A DNA stretch of 64,000 bases, taken from positions 9,238,633-9,302,632 of the forward strand of contig JAKGHH010000006.1 in the NCBI GenBank assembly GCA_022828595.1, given 5' to 3'. Origin of the DNA: Nelumbo lutea (Eukaryota; Streptophyta; Magnoliopsida; Proteales; Nelumbonaceae). This document shows positions 38,401 through 50,400 of this stretch, piece by piece. The notes under the pieces are model-generated. The model was not told the DNA's origin. It saw only the letters and a program-made list of their open reading frames with translations, and ran no database searches. A program made the translations under genes and the position numbers. How positions within the stretch are numbered: position 1 is the stretch's first letter; every line of letters starts with the position of its first letter.

Positions 38401-41400
38401 TACTGAAGTTGCTAATTTAAACTCCTGGCTGATGAATAGATAACCACTGCAGTTCTCATTGCATGTCTTAGCATGCCCTCGAGCTGAGACTGTATTTTCA
38501 AATACTCATATATTCCTCTCCTTCCATTTCACCCGAAGTATGATAGAAGGAACAATCTCTATAAGGCTTTACCCCTTCTGTTGAGTGGTTGAGCCCCTTT
38601 AGTTGCTAGGAATTGAATAACCCCTAATGGAAAGGAGACCATAAGGCTCCAAAAATGTCCAAAGTTAGCCCAGAGATGTGCAGATATCTTGCAATGCAAT
38701 TGGCAGACTCCTCTACTGTGTCATGTAGACCTACATGAGGTTATGAAATGGCACATGTCATCTTATCAGCTGAACTTTTGTCAGGCACTTTTCTAGTTAT
38801 TTATCAACATAATCTTTCTAGGCTACATTTCTACAACCTCGATATTGAATTAGTTTATAGTCATTTTAATTTTAAGTAAAATCAACTCAACTAAGCCTTG
38901 TCCCAACTATATGGGGTCAGCTACATAAATCCTGTTTCACCATTCTGTTCTGTTCAGTTCCATATCCATTGTTAGATTATAGGCCCTTAAATTGTTTAGC
39001 ACTACAACCCATGCCCTTTTTAGTCTGCCCCTCGCTCTTGCAGACCCTTCAACTTGTAACAGATATGCCTAACTGATGCAATATATGGTCTTTTCTGTAT
39101 GTGGCCAAATGATATTAGTCTAGTTCCCCTCATTTTTGGCCTAATATTTTGGTTTTGGTAAGAACAAAAACTAAACGTGCACTTGGAAATATAAATACAG
39201 TATTGCCTCTCAGCAGTTTGACACTTGGTCAACATTTTGTAAAGTTGGATCAAATTTGACTGAAATGTCAGTATTTTTCCATAAGACTTCTGAAGGGTTT
39301 TCAAGATACTACATAAGAGAAAAGAAAGAGCTCAGTAGAGAGCACAAAGGGGAAAAAGTATTAACATCCGGGAGGATGGGCCATTGCTTGGTGCAGCTTG
39401 TGTTGACAAGCATGAAGATGGGTTCAAGTCTTGAGAGCAGCCACTTCATGCTAAAATGGGAGAGCTTAGGTACGTATCCAATCCACCATTTCCAAGACCT
39501 TGGGAAGTCAGGATGAGCACTTAGTAACATCCATCATGTAGACATAGAAATCATTTTGAGTTTTTAGGAAATACAACTGTATGATAGTCTTTTCTCTGTA
39601 GGGAACTTTTCAATTGCTCTTCTTTCTATAACATTTTGCTTCAGACCTCTAACCTTTTAGGGAACTTTCCTTCAAAGGAGGTGTGGGGTATCCCTGTACC
39701 CCCTAAAATTCAGGCCTTTTGTTGGGAAGTGGTACTCAAAAAAATCAACACCTTGGATTTATTGCAGAAAAAGAGGCCAAATATGTGCCTCTCCCCCCAT
39801 GTTTGTTGCCTCTGTTTGGGTTCTGGTGAAACAATTTCACATTTACTAATCTCATGTCCCTTTGTGTTATTTATTTGGTCTTGGTTCTCTTCTCTCTTTG
39901 GCTACAGGTGGACTCCCTCCTCAAGTGTGGTGAACCTCTTTGATCCAACTTTTTACAGGCAACCAACGGTTCGTGGAAGGATTATGTGGAGAGACACTAG
40001 AGCTGCTGTATTGTGGTCAGTGTGGGAGTAAAGAAACAATAGGGTTTTTAAAGGCAGATGTAGATCCAAGGAAGAGGTTGTGGAAGGAATAACTACTAAG
40101 TTTATCCATTGGTTGAAATCCTGTAATCTTTTTAAGGATTTCTCAGTTGAAGACATTTATAGAAGTTGGGGTATTGTGGCATCTACTACTACTTCCAAAG
40201 CTATGATACATGAAGTTTGGTCTCCACCGGCACAACAAAGGGTGAAACTGAACTTTGATGGAAGCTCTATAGGTAATCCAGGCCCATCTGGTATAGGAGG
40301 TGTTTTCAGAGATAATGAAGGCAAGATAATGGCTTTGTTTTCAGGTCTAGTAGGACTTGGACTTTCCTTAAGAGTGGAAATCTTGGCACTACATCAAGGT
40401 GTAAAACTGGCCAAACAGTTGGGGCTACAGTAAATTGAGATAGAGGGAGACTCCAAGTTGGTAATTGGGTGGATGCAATCAGGGCAGCTGGGAACTTGGC
40501 AATATAGACAGCTAATAAGGGAAATTCTTAGCATAACAAGGGAGGTGGGTGTTTGGTTCAAGTGGGTAAGGAGATCAGCAAATGGTTTTGCTGATGCCCT
40601 AGCAAAACAAGGGACTGCAAGGGAGAGTCTTTTTTGGGCAGTGCTGTAATGTTTGATGTTTATTGGACCAACCTTTTCTAATAAGGGTTGAATTCTGTAT
40701 TTCAGGTTAATTTATCTCTAATGAAAGTTATCGTTTCTGATAAAGAAAAATAGTCTTTTCTCTGTGCCTGTCATGGAGAGAGAGACCTTATAGATGTATA
40801 TATAAGAAAACTTTTTTCACATAATAGAACAAAAAATAGCAAAAAAAAAAATAAATTGAACTTAAAAAAAAAAAAGAAACCCTGAGAATTCTACCATGTA
40901 TTTGAGGTACAAGATGCAGATAAACTAAAAAGTCTGCCAGAAAGAACTTATTTTTTTTGTACTTGTTCTTTCCACATAATATAAGTGTTTATAAAATGTT
41001 TTAAATCACAAGAACATATAAACACTTAGGTTGCGTTTGGATAAGCATTGGGTTTTGAGCTTTTTAAAGCCCATGGTAGAAGGCCAGATTTGGGCGTTTG
41101 GCTTTGGTAGTTCTGACTTTTGAAGCATATTTTCAAAGTAAAAGCAAGCAATATGTGTTTGGTAACACCAATTTGCTTTCAGCTTACTATATACACATGC
41201 CAAATCCATTGGATAAATTGAATTGAAAGAAATTGCAAATAACTGAATGAGATTGAAACAAACAGATTATCAAAATGAGATAAAAGCAAACCCAGACACA
41301 GAGAACTCAACAAACAAATAACTGGTTCCTTTTAAAATAAGCTTTAGTACAGCGGCGTCACTGAAACCATTCCTAGATTTTAGCTCTTTTGATTTCTGAA

Positions 41401-44400
41401 CTCTGGTAACCTCATCATACCATTTTCCTACCTGTGTGATTGCATCCATCTCTTACAAAACCATCAGATCTGAATCTTTCATATTAGGGACTGATATGAT
41501 ATAAAATGAAGAGGAGGATTAATATTGTAAGGGCTGCAAGGCTTTGTCAAATGTTGATTTATGAGTTCATGCTTAATGAGACATTACGAGATTGGCTTGG
41601 TGAGCGGGATGGAGTGTGATTTAGGTTTCCCTGCGAACCAGAGAAAAGAAGTGAAGATTGAAGCCAAGAGTTTCTGCTTCGAAAAAGGTAGATACGAGGG
41701 TAAAGAGCTGTTAAAGATTAGAGAAGAAAAAAGAGACATCATTTTCATGTTCGAGGAAGTGATTGTATGGTTGAAGGGTTTCATGGATGGGACAATTTCC
41801 TCCATTAAAATATTTGGGCTGGAAGAGCGAAGTAACTGCAACTAGGATTTGAAGCTGAGATGAGAAGAAACACATGCTGTGTGTGACAGAGGGTAGAGAG
41901 AGAGAGAGAGAGAGAGGGAGCAGGATGGAGAATGTTTGCAGAGGCCTTACAGGAGTTTCTGTTGAAGGTAATTAGAACTCAAAGGTCAAATCTTTGTGGT
42001 GGTTCAGAAATCCGTGATAAGCAGAGATACAGAAAAGTCAAAAGAAAAACAAAAGTTCAAAGGACCTCAAGCTATAGTATGTGTTAGTGTCGGCTGTATA
42101 GAGGCAGTTTTGTCCTTTTATTTATATTGGGAGTGAGGTGTAATGTTTGACTTGAGTGATGTGTCCCATACTTAAGTAGGGGCATAACAGTCACTGTGTT
42201 CTATTTTAGAAAACTATAAATATCAACCTGGTCGACTAGAGAGAGTGATCTTGATTCTGATATCAGCCAATAGAGTCTTAGACAGGGAAAGTATCGTGGG
42301 GGCAGTTGTGAAGAGATTCAATATAAAAGGTATTGTAAACTTTAGACCTTTTGATGACTCAAAGTTCGTGTTACATGAGTTGACGATGAAGTTGTGATTC
42401 CAAGTGCTGAGATGGTGGAATTCCAAGCTGGAAGGGTAAGGATAGAGAGCTGGTTTGCGTCTTGTAATCAGAATCATGTCTCAGGAAGTCTTCTCAAGCT
42501 TCAGTTAGTTGGGCTCCCCTTTAATTACTGGAATGAGGAAATTTTGGAAAAGTTGATCCAAGTCTTGGGTGGAATGTTGACAGCTTTCAATTTCCAAGAT
42601 CTTCATGCCTCGAAAGTAAGAGTTGAGCGTTTGAAACCCGAAGTAGTTGAATTGCTTCTATGGAGGAAAGGTTCTAAGGAAGAAGATGGCTGCATCCTCA
42701 AAGGCTGGGTTACACGTGAAAAAGAAAGTCTTAGCCAAAAGTCATTGGCTAGTGGCCAGGTGTCGAAGGAAGACAAAGAGACTTCACGCGGGTTAAATGG
42801 GAAGTCTCGGGAAAAGAAAGTTATTAACTCAAACCTATTGGAAAACGGAGATGAAGGTTATCAAAAAGTCTTATGCGGAGATTACTAGGGGCAAAGACAC
42901 ATCAGTTAATATTTTGGGATCACAAGACTTATTAAACCAGAGGTCCAAACCGGGTGAATGTATTGAAGGTGAACTAGATTCTTTTCTTGGGCAAGTTGGT
43001 GACTCCGAGTCAGGTGTTTACCTTAGTAGTCACTAGTCATGTGACTCGAAAGGAGAGGCCTTTGATGGGCTCGCTAAGGGGAGATATCTCCCCTCTTTCA
43101 ACTCAAGGTAGGATCTCCAGTGACTCGGTGATTACGGCTGCAGAAATTTCTCTACAAGGACTCGAGGGTGGCGATACGTTTGGTGGTGCAAATCTTCAAT
43201 TGGCTTTTGCAGATAAGGAATATGGCCTGAAGCTCTTGTCTCGATCAAAAGGAAATTTATTTGGTACTCAAGATGTTAATAACAATATGCAAAATGGCAG
43301 GAAGGAATGAAAAGAAGACAAGAGGAAGTTTTTAAGGCCTAAAAAAGGGAGCAATAAGAAGGAATGTCTTGGCTGAGATTAGAAAAAGAGAGGAAGAGAG
43401 GTGGGTTTGGGTGATCGCCAGGTTTGACAAATGTGGCAAGAAGATTGTTGATGCTACAGGAGAGACTCTTAACGACTATCCATTTTCCCCCATGACTAGT
43501 GATGCAGGATGTTATTCTCAGGTCAATAGGGGATCCGACGGGATTTGTGTTCACTCTGAGTCCGGGGCTACGAGTATGACACCCTCAAAGGATAGTTGCG
43601 ATTCGGGATTTCCAGCTTCAACGAGTTCGAAAGAGCTAGACTCTGCTGAAATAGAGAAGCTGGAAGCGGGAGAGGCGACGATTTGGAAAAAGAGTGTTAA
43701 CACCGGTGCTGAACCCAAAATTGAAGACAATGATGGAGGTAAGGTTGGATGAGAGGAAGGCTTAGATGATGGTGAGGCTTCTGGTGGACAGGCTGAAGTT
43801 AGGTTGAAGATGGCCTGCAATTTGAGGAGGTTGAGATTGGAAGGCTGGGTGTTGATTTGGGTCGAGGGAGCAAAATGGAAGAGGAGGGTCAGTCTAGTGG
43901 AATAATCAGCAGGAAATCGCATAATATGAGAACTCGCAATATTGTTCACGTGACAATGATCTTTTCATGACTAAAACCCGGCTTGGCAGGGGTAGGACCT
44001 ACAAAAAAATATAAATGGGTGTATAGAAGGAAAAGGGTGAGAGGTAATGGAACAACTAGTACTGATTATAGGGAGGTAAAAATGCAAGCTCAATCACAGC
44101 CATAGTTGTCAAGGCGACAAGGCGTCCTTTGAGGCTCGCCTTGCCTAACCGCCAAGCAGTTTTGTACTTTCTATACTTTTTTATTCTTTTATTTTTTGAC
44201 GTTATAATTGTAAAATAGACATTATTAAACTAAAATATTCATTTTGTGTGTTTATATACTAATTTATTTTTATTATTTTCTTATTTGTTAAGGTTTAATC
44301 AACACAAACTTTGCTAAATGCTGTTTTGAACCCTCAAAGACTTCAAAACCTGAACCAATAAGTAAGGAAGAACTTAAAATTGTGTTTAATCAACACATTT

Positions 44401-47400
44401 TCTTCTTCTTCTTCTTCTAATGTTTTTTTTCTATTCTTCTTTCCTTATAACAAAAATAAGGGTTCAGCCTCAAGTGCTCTAGGAAATATGGTTATGGTAC
44501 CTAGGGAATTACTCTAGGATCTATTTTTCCATATAAAAAATCGATCGCCTAGGCGCCCCCTATCACCTAGCCTCGCCTTGGCGCCGTGAAAACTATGGTC
44601 ACAGGCCCCCTTTCATTGAAGGAACAATAGGAAAACAAGGTGAGTGATGTCGACTCTGAATCTAGTTCGATATGGCTAATGCAAGATAATAATGTTGTTG
44701 ATGAAGTTTTAAGTGAGGTGACTATCCAAAAAATAGTTGATAGAGAGGTCACAATTGGGAAAATTTGGGTTTGAAAGGAAAAAAGAAGGAATAGGAAATG
44801 AAGAACCAAGCGCACCTGAAAGGGAGCAAGGAATGGGACGAGGAGTACTCGATCCAAGAGGATGTGTTCATAGATGAAGACTGATGTGGGCATTAGGAAG
44901 GGTTCTTGCTTTTGTTTAGAAATGGGTGATGGTCCTTGTTTTAATGGGGATTTTGTATTGGGTCTGTCCCATTATCTTTATTTGGAGCTGTTTGGGTAAT
45001 TTTTATGTTTGCAAGAGGTATTCTTGGGCCTTTTTTTGGGTTTCCTGAGGGTGTTTCTTGCTTTTGGTGATTTCTTATCACCTTGTTGTATTTTATCTTT
45101 TATTTTAATGAATTTTCCTTTTACTCTTAAAAAAAATATACTGAGAACATTATGGCTGGTTTGGTGGTTTATTGATGCAAAACCGCCTAAACTTAGACTG
45201 CTTAGACCATAAGATCAACATTAAGCAATAAAACCTTGGGGCTTATATGTCTTTTTTTTCAAAACTTTGCTTCTAAAGCATTTGTTACCTAACACTTGAT
45301 ACACTTTTGGTTAATTTTCACAACCCAAAGCAAAAGCTTATCCAAACAGGACCTTAATGATACTTGAATCCATGGTAAACTCAAGAATATTTTAACAAAC
45401 AAGCTAATAACCTATCAATTTTGCTTAAGATAAAAGCAGGGGTGCATGTCGGGTACCTGATTTGAACAATTTACACAACATTGGGCCTGGATTTTTCAGG
45501 TCAGGTCCATTCAAATTTTAACAAGTCCTCAACCCAAGCCCGCCCAAGTTGCACCCCTAAAGAAAAGGTTGACTTGCCAAACCACCTCCTTGATTTCTTT
45601 AGCTATAAAAAAGATGTAAAAATGTTGTCAGAGCATCCAAACTAAGCTAATAGTTAACTGTGTTAGAATGCTCGAGTCAGGAGTATTTTGGTCATTCTGG
45701 TTTATCTTCTTGAAAGTGAACGGTCTATTGTATTTGAGTTTAAGTTATGTGTCCCATCTTCTATGAGGGAAAAAATAGTCTTTCTTGTAACTCTTAAGTT
45801 TTTTAAATAAATTCAAGTGGGTCGGCTAGGAGAGAAGTGATTTTACATTCTCTCTTCTAGTCTGGCCGAATACTCTTCTTCTCTCATTCTTCTTCTTTCT
45901 CTTTTCTTTCTTCTTCTCTACTTTGACCTAGAATCTACTTGGGTTTACTCACATGGTATCAGAGCCATAAGGTCTTGTGTTCTCTCCTCTTGCTGTTGTC
46001 CTCTTCCTGGGTTCGCTGCCAGCTTCACAATAGTTTTCATCCTTCAGCTGACCTGATTGGAGATTCGATAAAGGGCTGAAAAAGGAGTTGTCATTTTGAG
46101 GGCTTGGAGGTGGGAATGCCTCTGGCCGGTGCTGTGGTGGTCGTTGAAGTGGTACACTAGACCCTCTATTCTGTGTACGAAGAGGGCTGAACGTAGACAG
46201 GTATGAACACTGCTGTCGTGTGCTCAAATAATGGACTGTGAATGCTATTTTGTGCTTCAAAAGTTAGTTGTTGTGGAGCTTGGTGAGACTGATATGCATA
46301 TCAGTCATGTTCTTTTTTTTTTTTCCTTGCTCATATGTGTGCTGAAAGAAGAGTCGTAGACTGCTGAAGTCCACGACAGCAGTGGCATGGTGGTGGTTGT
46401 GTCGTGCTGGCTGACATATCTATGATTCAAAATGCTTAAAAGTGAACTCCTAGACCTTGCGTGTAATCAGTTCTGCAGTATGAAGAAAAGTGTTCGATGA
46501 AATGACCGAGTGATTTCAGCCTTGGCGTGTTGATGGTAAATGGTCCTGCAGTGTGCAGTCAAGGTGTTTGATGTGTTGACTGAATGATTTCAGCCTTAGT
46601 GTGTAGTGTGTAATGTGCAGTTGAAGAAGTTGGAGTTGGTGGTATCATAAGTGAGATAAGTCTTGTGAAGTGTCTGAGGTTGTGGTGTATATTTGAAGGT
46701 GAAATATTTAAGATGGTTTCATTTGCAGATGGGAATGACAACAAAACAGGCATCAAGCCTTCTCCAGATTATCTAAGTGTTCAAATGACATCCATCAGGT
46801 TGAATGGTGAGAATTATGTACCATGGGCAAAATCCGTGGAGGTGTTCTTGAAGGCCAAGAGGAAAGTAAAACATGTGAGAGAGGAGAAACCTCCCTCTGA
46901 TTCCCCTGGGTTCAGTGACTGGGAACAAGAAGATGCACAAATAATGACATGGCTTTGGAACAGCATGGAACCAAAGATTAGTGTGAACTTCATGTTCCTA
47001 GATACAACCAAAGAAATCTGGGATCATGCTAAGAAGTTGTACTCTGGACAAGACAACACAACTAGGGTATATCAGTTGTACCAAGAGTACTTCAATTTGA
47101 AGCAAGGGAGTCAAAGCTTGAAGAGTACTATGCAAGTTTGAGGAACATCCGCAATGAGCTCAATGTGTATCACCCTCTAACATCAGATGTCCAGATCCAA
47201 CAACAACAACATGAACAACTTGATGTGACTAGGTTTCTTGTGGGCTTGGGGGGGATCTGCTCTCCCCTCACTTGAAGAAGTTTTTGCCCGTCTTAAGAGG
47301 ACATCCATTTAGCCGGTAGAACATTCTTCTTTCTTTGATAGATTTGGTTTGGTAGTGACTAAAGGGAGTGGTCGTGGAAGTAGAAGTGGTGGTGGCAGCA

Positions 47401-50400
47401 GTGGACCTCCAAGCAACCGTGGTGGACACATGTTTAACCGGGCTAGTGGCCGAACTGGATGCCGAGAGTCAGGGGGAGGACGTGGAAAAGGAAGGAGTAA
47501 TGCTCAGAGAAAGTGTACACATTGTGGCTTAGAGGGGCACACAGTTAATTTTTGCTATGATTTGCGTGGTCCACCCAACACTTGGGCTCACTATGATATG
47601 TCTAAGAGTAGTAGCACAATTATTGAAAGCCAGCAAACTGACCAAACCCCCTCCACATTTGCTTGTGCTTCTGGGCAGGAAATGGTGAGTGTACCGCGTG
47701 CAGTATATGAGCAGTTCCTTCAAACATCTTAGTAGAACACCGCTAAACTTGCCCATTCAGGTATGGCTTGCTTAGCTTCTGTAAAGAAGATGGGCTGAAT
47801 GGCCCATAGGCTGTTACTGTATGTTATCTTTATGTTCTTCTCTGTAATGGGCCTTATTCTGGGCCCATACTCTTTTATGTTCATCTTTTTGTAATTTCTT
47901 GTCCAACTAAGGATCTCTCTTGTAATTACTAAAATATTAACTTAATAAAAGTGTATTAGAGAGTTAGAGGGAGGTTATGTTCGAAACTCTCATCCTCTAA
48001 CTCTTCTTGCCACAACTCTCTCTTCTTCTCTAATCTTCTCTTGCTAGTTTCCTTTGTTTCAAACACAGTCCCTACTTCTAGGACTGTTTTCAACTTGGTA
48101 TCAGAGCAGGCCACTGCTTGGTGTGTCCCTCATGTGGTTCTAGTCCAGCCAACTACATGAGGAGGTTCTAGGGTTGAGAGTTTACAGTCATCCGCCTGAT
48201 TCTTGGAGGTCATTGGAGGGTTCCCAAGCTTCTACACACTTGGAGAAGGGTTCGGTGATCAGGAAGAAACAGAGAACAAGTTGCTTTGCCTAATTTAAAA
48301 TCAGAGAAAAGGTTTTTCGAAGTCATCCTAGAGGACAAGTGTTCGGCCTGGTTTATTGTACAAACCAGAGACTCTCTTACTGTAAGTCTTTGCTCAGTTG
48401 TTTCTGGGTTAATTTTTCATTGTTCTGGACTGTTAAAAGGGCCGGAGTTTCCTTGGAAACAGTGCTACTATTCGGCTATCCTCTAGTCTGACTTAATCCA
48501 GAGATTTCTGGGTTGTTTTTATCTCTTTTCTGGACTGTCAAGTAGCCGAAATACCCCTGGAATCACTGCTGCTGAGACTGCTTCATTCGGCCACTATTGC
48601 TGGACTGCTCCTACCCAGAAATTTCTGGGTTGTTTTTGGAGGTCCTATTCGGCTGATTATTGGGGTGGGAAGTTGCTGAGACTGTTAAAACTAAGAGGTA
48701 CTAGTCTCATCTACATTCCAGCCCCTTCTTGAAGGCTGAAACAGTAAACAGTACCCTATACTCTGAAGGCTGAAACAGTAAACAGTGGGCTGTTAAGTAT
48801 TGCACACTGAGTGTTCGACAAAAAGTCTCTCAAGGACTGTATTTCTTTTGTCTTCCTCTTGAGACATCGCCTGTTAGAATCTGAAATATCTTGTGTTTGG
48901 AGGTTGCTGGGTGTCTTTTGGAGGCTGAAACAGAAAAAGAAAAGAACTATCACCGAACTTTGCATGATGGATTTCTCAAACTTTGAAAACAAGAATACTA
49001 CTGAATATGGGCAGATGTTGGGAACCCCAACCGATGCTATGCTAGCTGTAACTACAGTCAAGCTTGATGGGACAAATTACTTAGCTTGGTCACAATCAGT
49101 GAAAATCCATATTTGTAGCAAAGGAAAATGGGGTTTTATTTCTGGGAGCAAGAAAGCTCCTCCAGAGGATGATCCATCTTATGAGAGATGGGTACAAGAG
49201 AACTACACTGTAATTGAGTGGCTTGTGAACTCAATGCAGCCACAGATCAGTCAACATTATCTGTGGATGAATTCGGCTAAAGAGATCTGGGATAGTGTTG
49301 CAGAGACTTATTCCCAGAAGTTGAATGTTGCTAGAGCTTACAAACTGAGAAGTGATGTGAAAAATCTAAGACAGGGGGAGAAGTCACTTGCAACATACTT
49401 CTCAATCTTAAAATCTATATGGCAAGAGATTGATTTGATAGAGGCTGTGACTTGGGATACCCCTAAGGATGCTGAAACATACAGGAAATTGGTTGAACAG
49501 AATAGGGTGTTTGAGTTCTTGACAGGGCTGAATTCTGAATATAATATTACAAAGCAAAACATCTTGTCCAAGGAAGATGTTTCATTGTCACAAGCATATA
49601 CTCTGGTCAGCAGTGAAGAAAGTAGAAGGCAAGTGTAGGTTCAAGGAGTTGGTATTAATGATCATTTTGCAAATATGGGAATTAAACCCGAAGGGGTTAC
49701 AAAAGCTCACTGTGGCTCAGGAAGGAAAGAAGTGGTGTGTGAATATTGTAAGAAGCCGAAACATTCAAAGGACAAGTGCTGGAAGTTGCATCCCAATCTT
49801 GTACCTATCAGATTCCAGAAGAAGAATGATAGTAGAAAGACAGGAAGTGCACATGCAGCCACAGGCATAGATACAGAGGTTGAATCTACCAGTGCACAGT
49901 TGGCAGCCATGAAAGCTGAATATGAGAAGTTTGGAAAGATGATCAGTCAGCTTGAAGGTGCATCTTCATCATCCATCCCTTCTGGAAGTTCAGCCACCAT
50001 TGCCTTTGCTCACTCAGGTATAAGGGCTTCCGCTAACCATGCATCCACCTCAGGTAAACACAAAACCCCTTGGATCATAGACTCAGGTGCTTCTGATCAC
50101 ATGACCAACATTTCCACTTTATTTGTTTCATATGATTTACTTCCTGGCCGTGACAAAATCACCTTAGCTGATGGTTCTCTTGCCCCTATTTCCGGCAAGG
50201 GAACTGTCAAGGCTACAAACTCCTTACTCTTACCTTCCACTCTTCATGTGTCTAAATTAAATACCAATTTGTTATCTGTAAGTAGCCTGACCAAATCATT
50301 GAATTGTTGTGTAACCTTTTTCCCTTCTCACTGTGTGTTTCAGGACCTGAAGTCTCAGAAGGTGATTGGGAGTGGCCATGAAGCGAATGGAATATACTTG

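Larger units (their letters stand above)
41029..45353. mobile_element. 4.3-kb TIR element flanked by TTA (PIF/Harbinger-like ends)
   Basis: The left end GGTTGCGTTTGGATAAGC (41029-41046) and the inverse of the right end, GGTCCTGTTTGGATAAGC (45336-45353), match at 15 of 18 positions, with TTA on both outer sides (41026-41028, 45354-45356). A three-base TTA duplication and GG...TTTGG termini are typical of PIF/Harbinger and Tourist elements. No Harbinger transposase or Myb-like gene was seen; the interior is LINE ORF1-like sequence plus a small TIR element. It could be a Tourist-type element enlarged by a LINE insertion, or a composite captured between two ends. Confidence 0.6.

Noticed and set aside
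41561..43752. Series of open frames as a domesticated DUF4283 host gene
   Set aside because: Frames are broken repeatedly, there is no consistent splice pattern, and an apparent LINE-type poly(A) tail follows.
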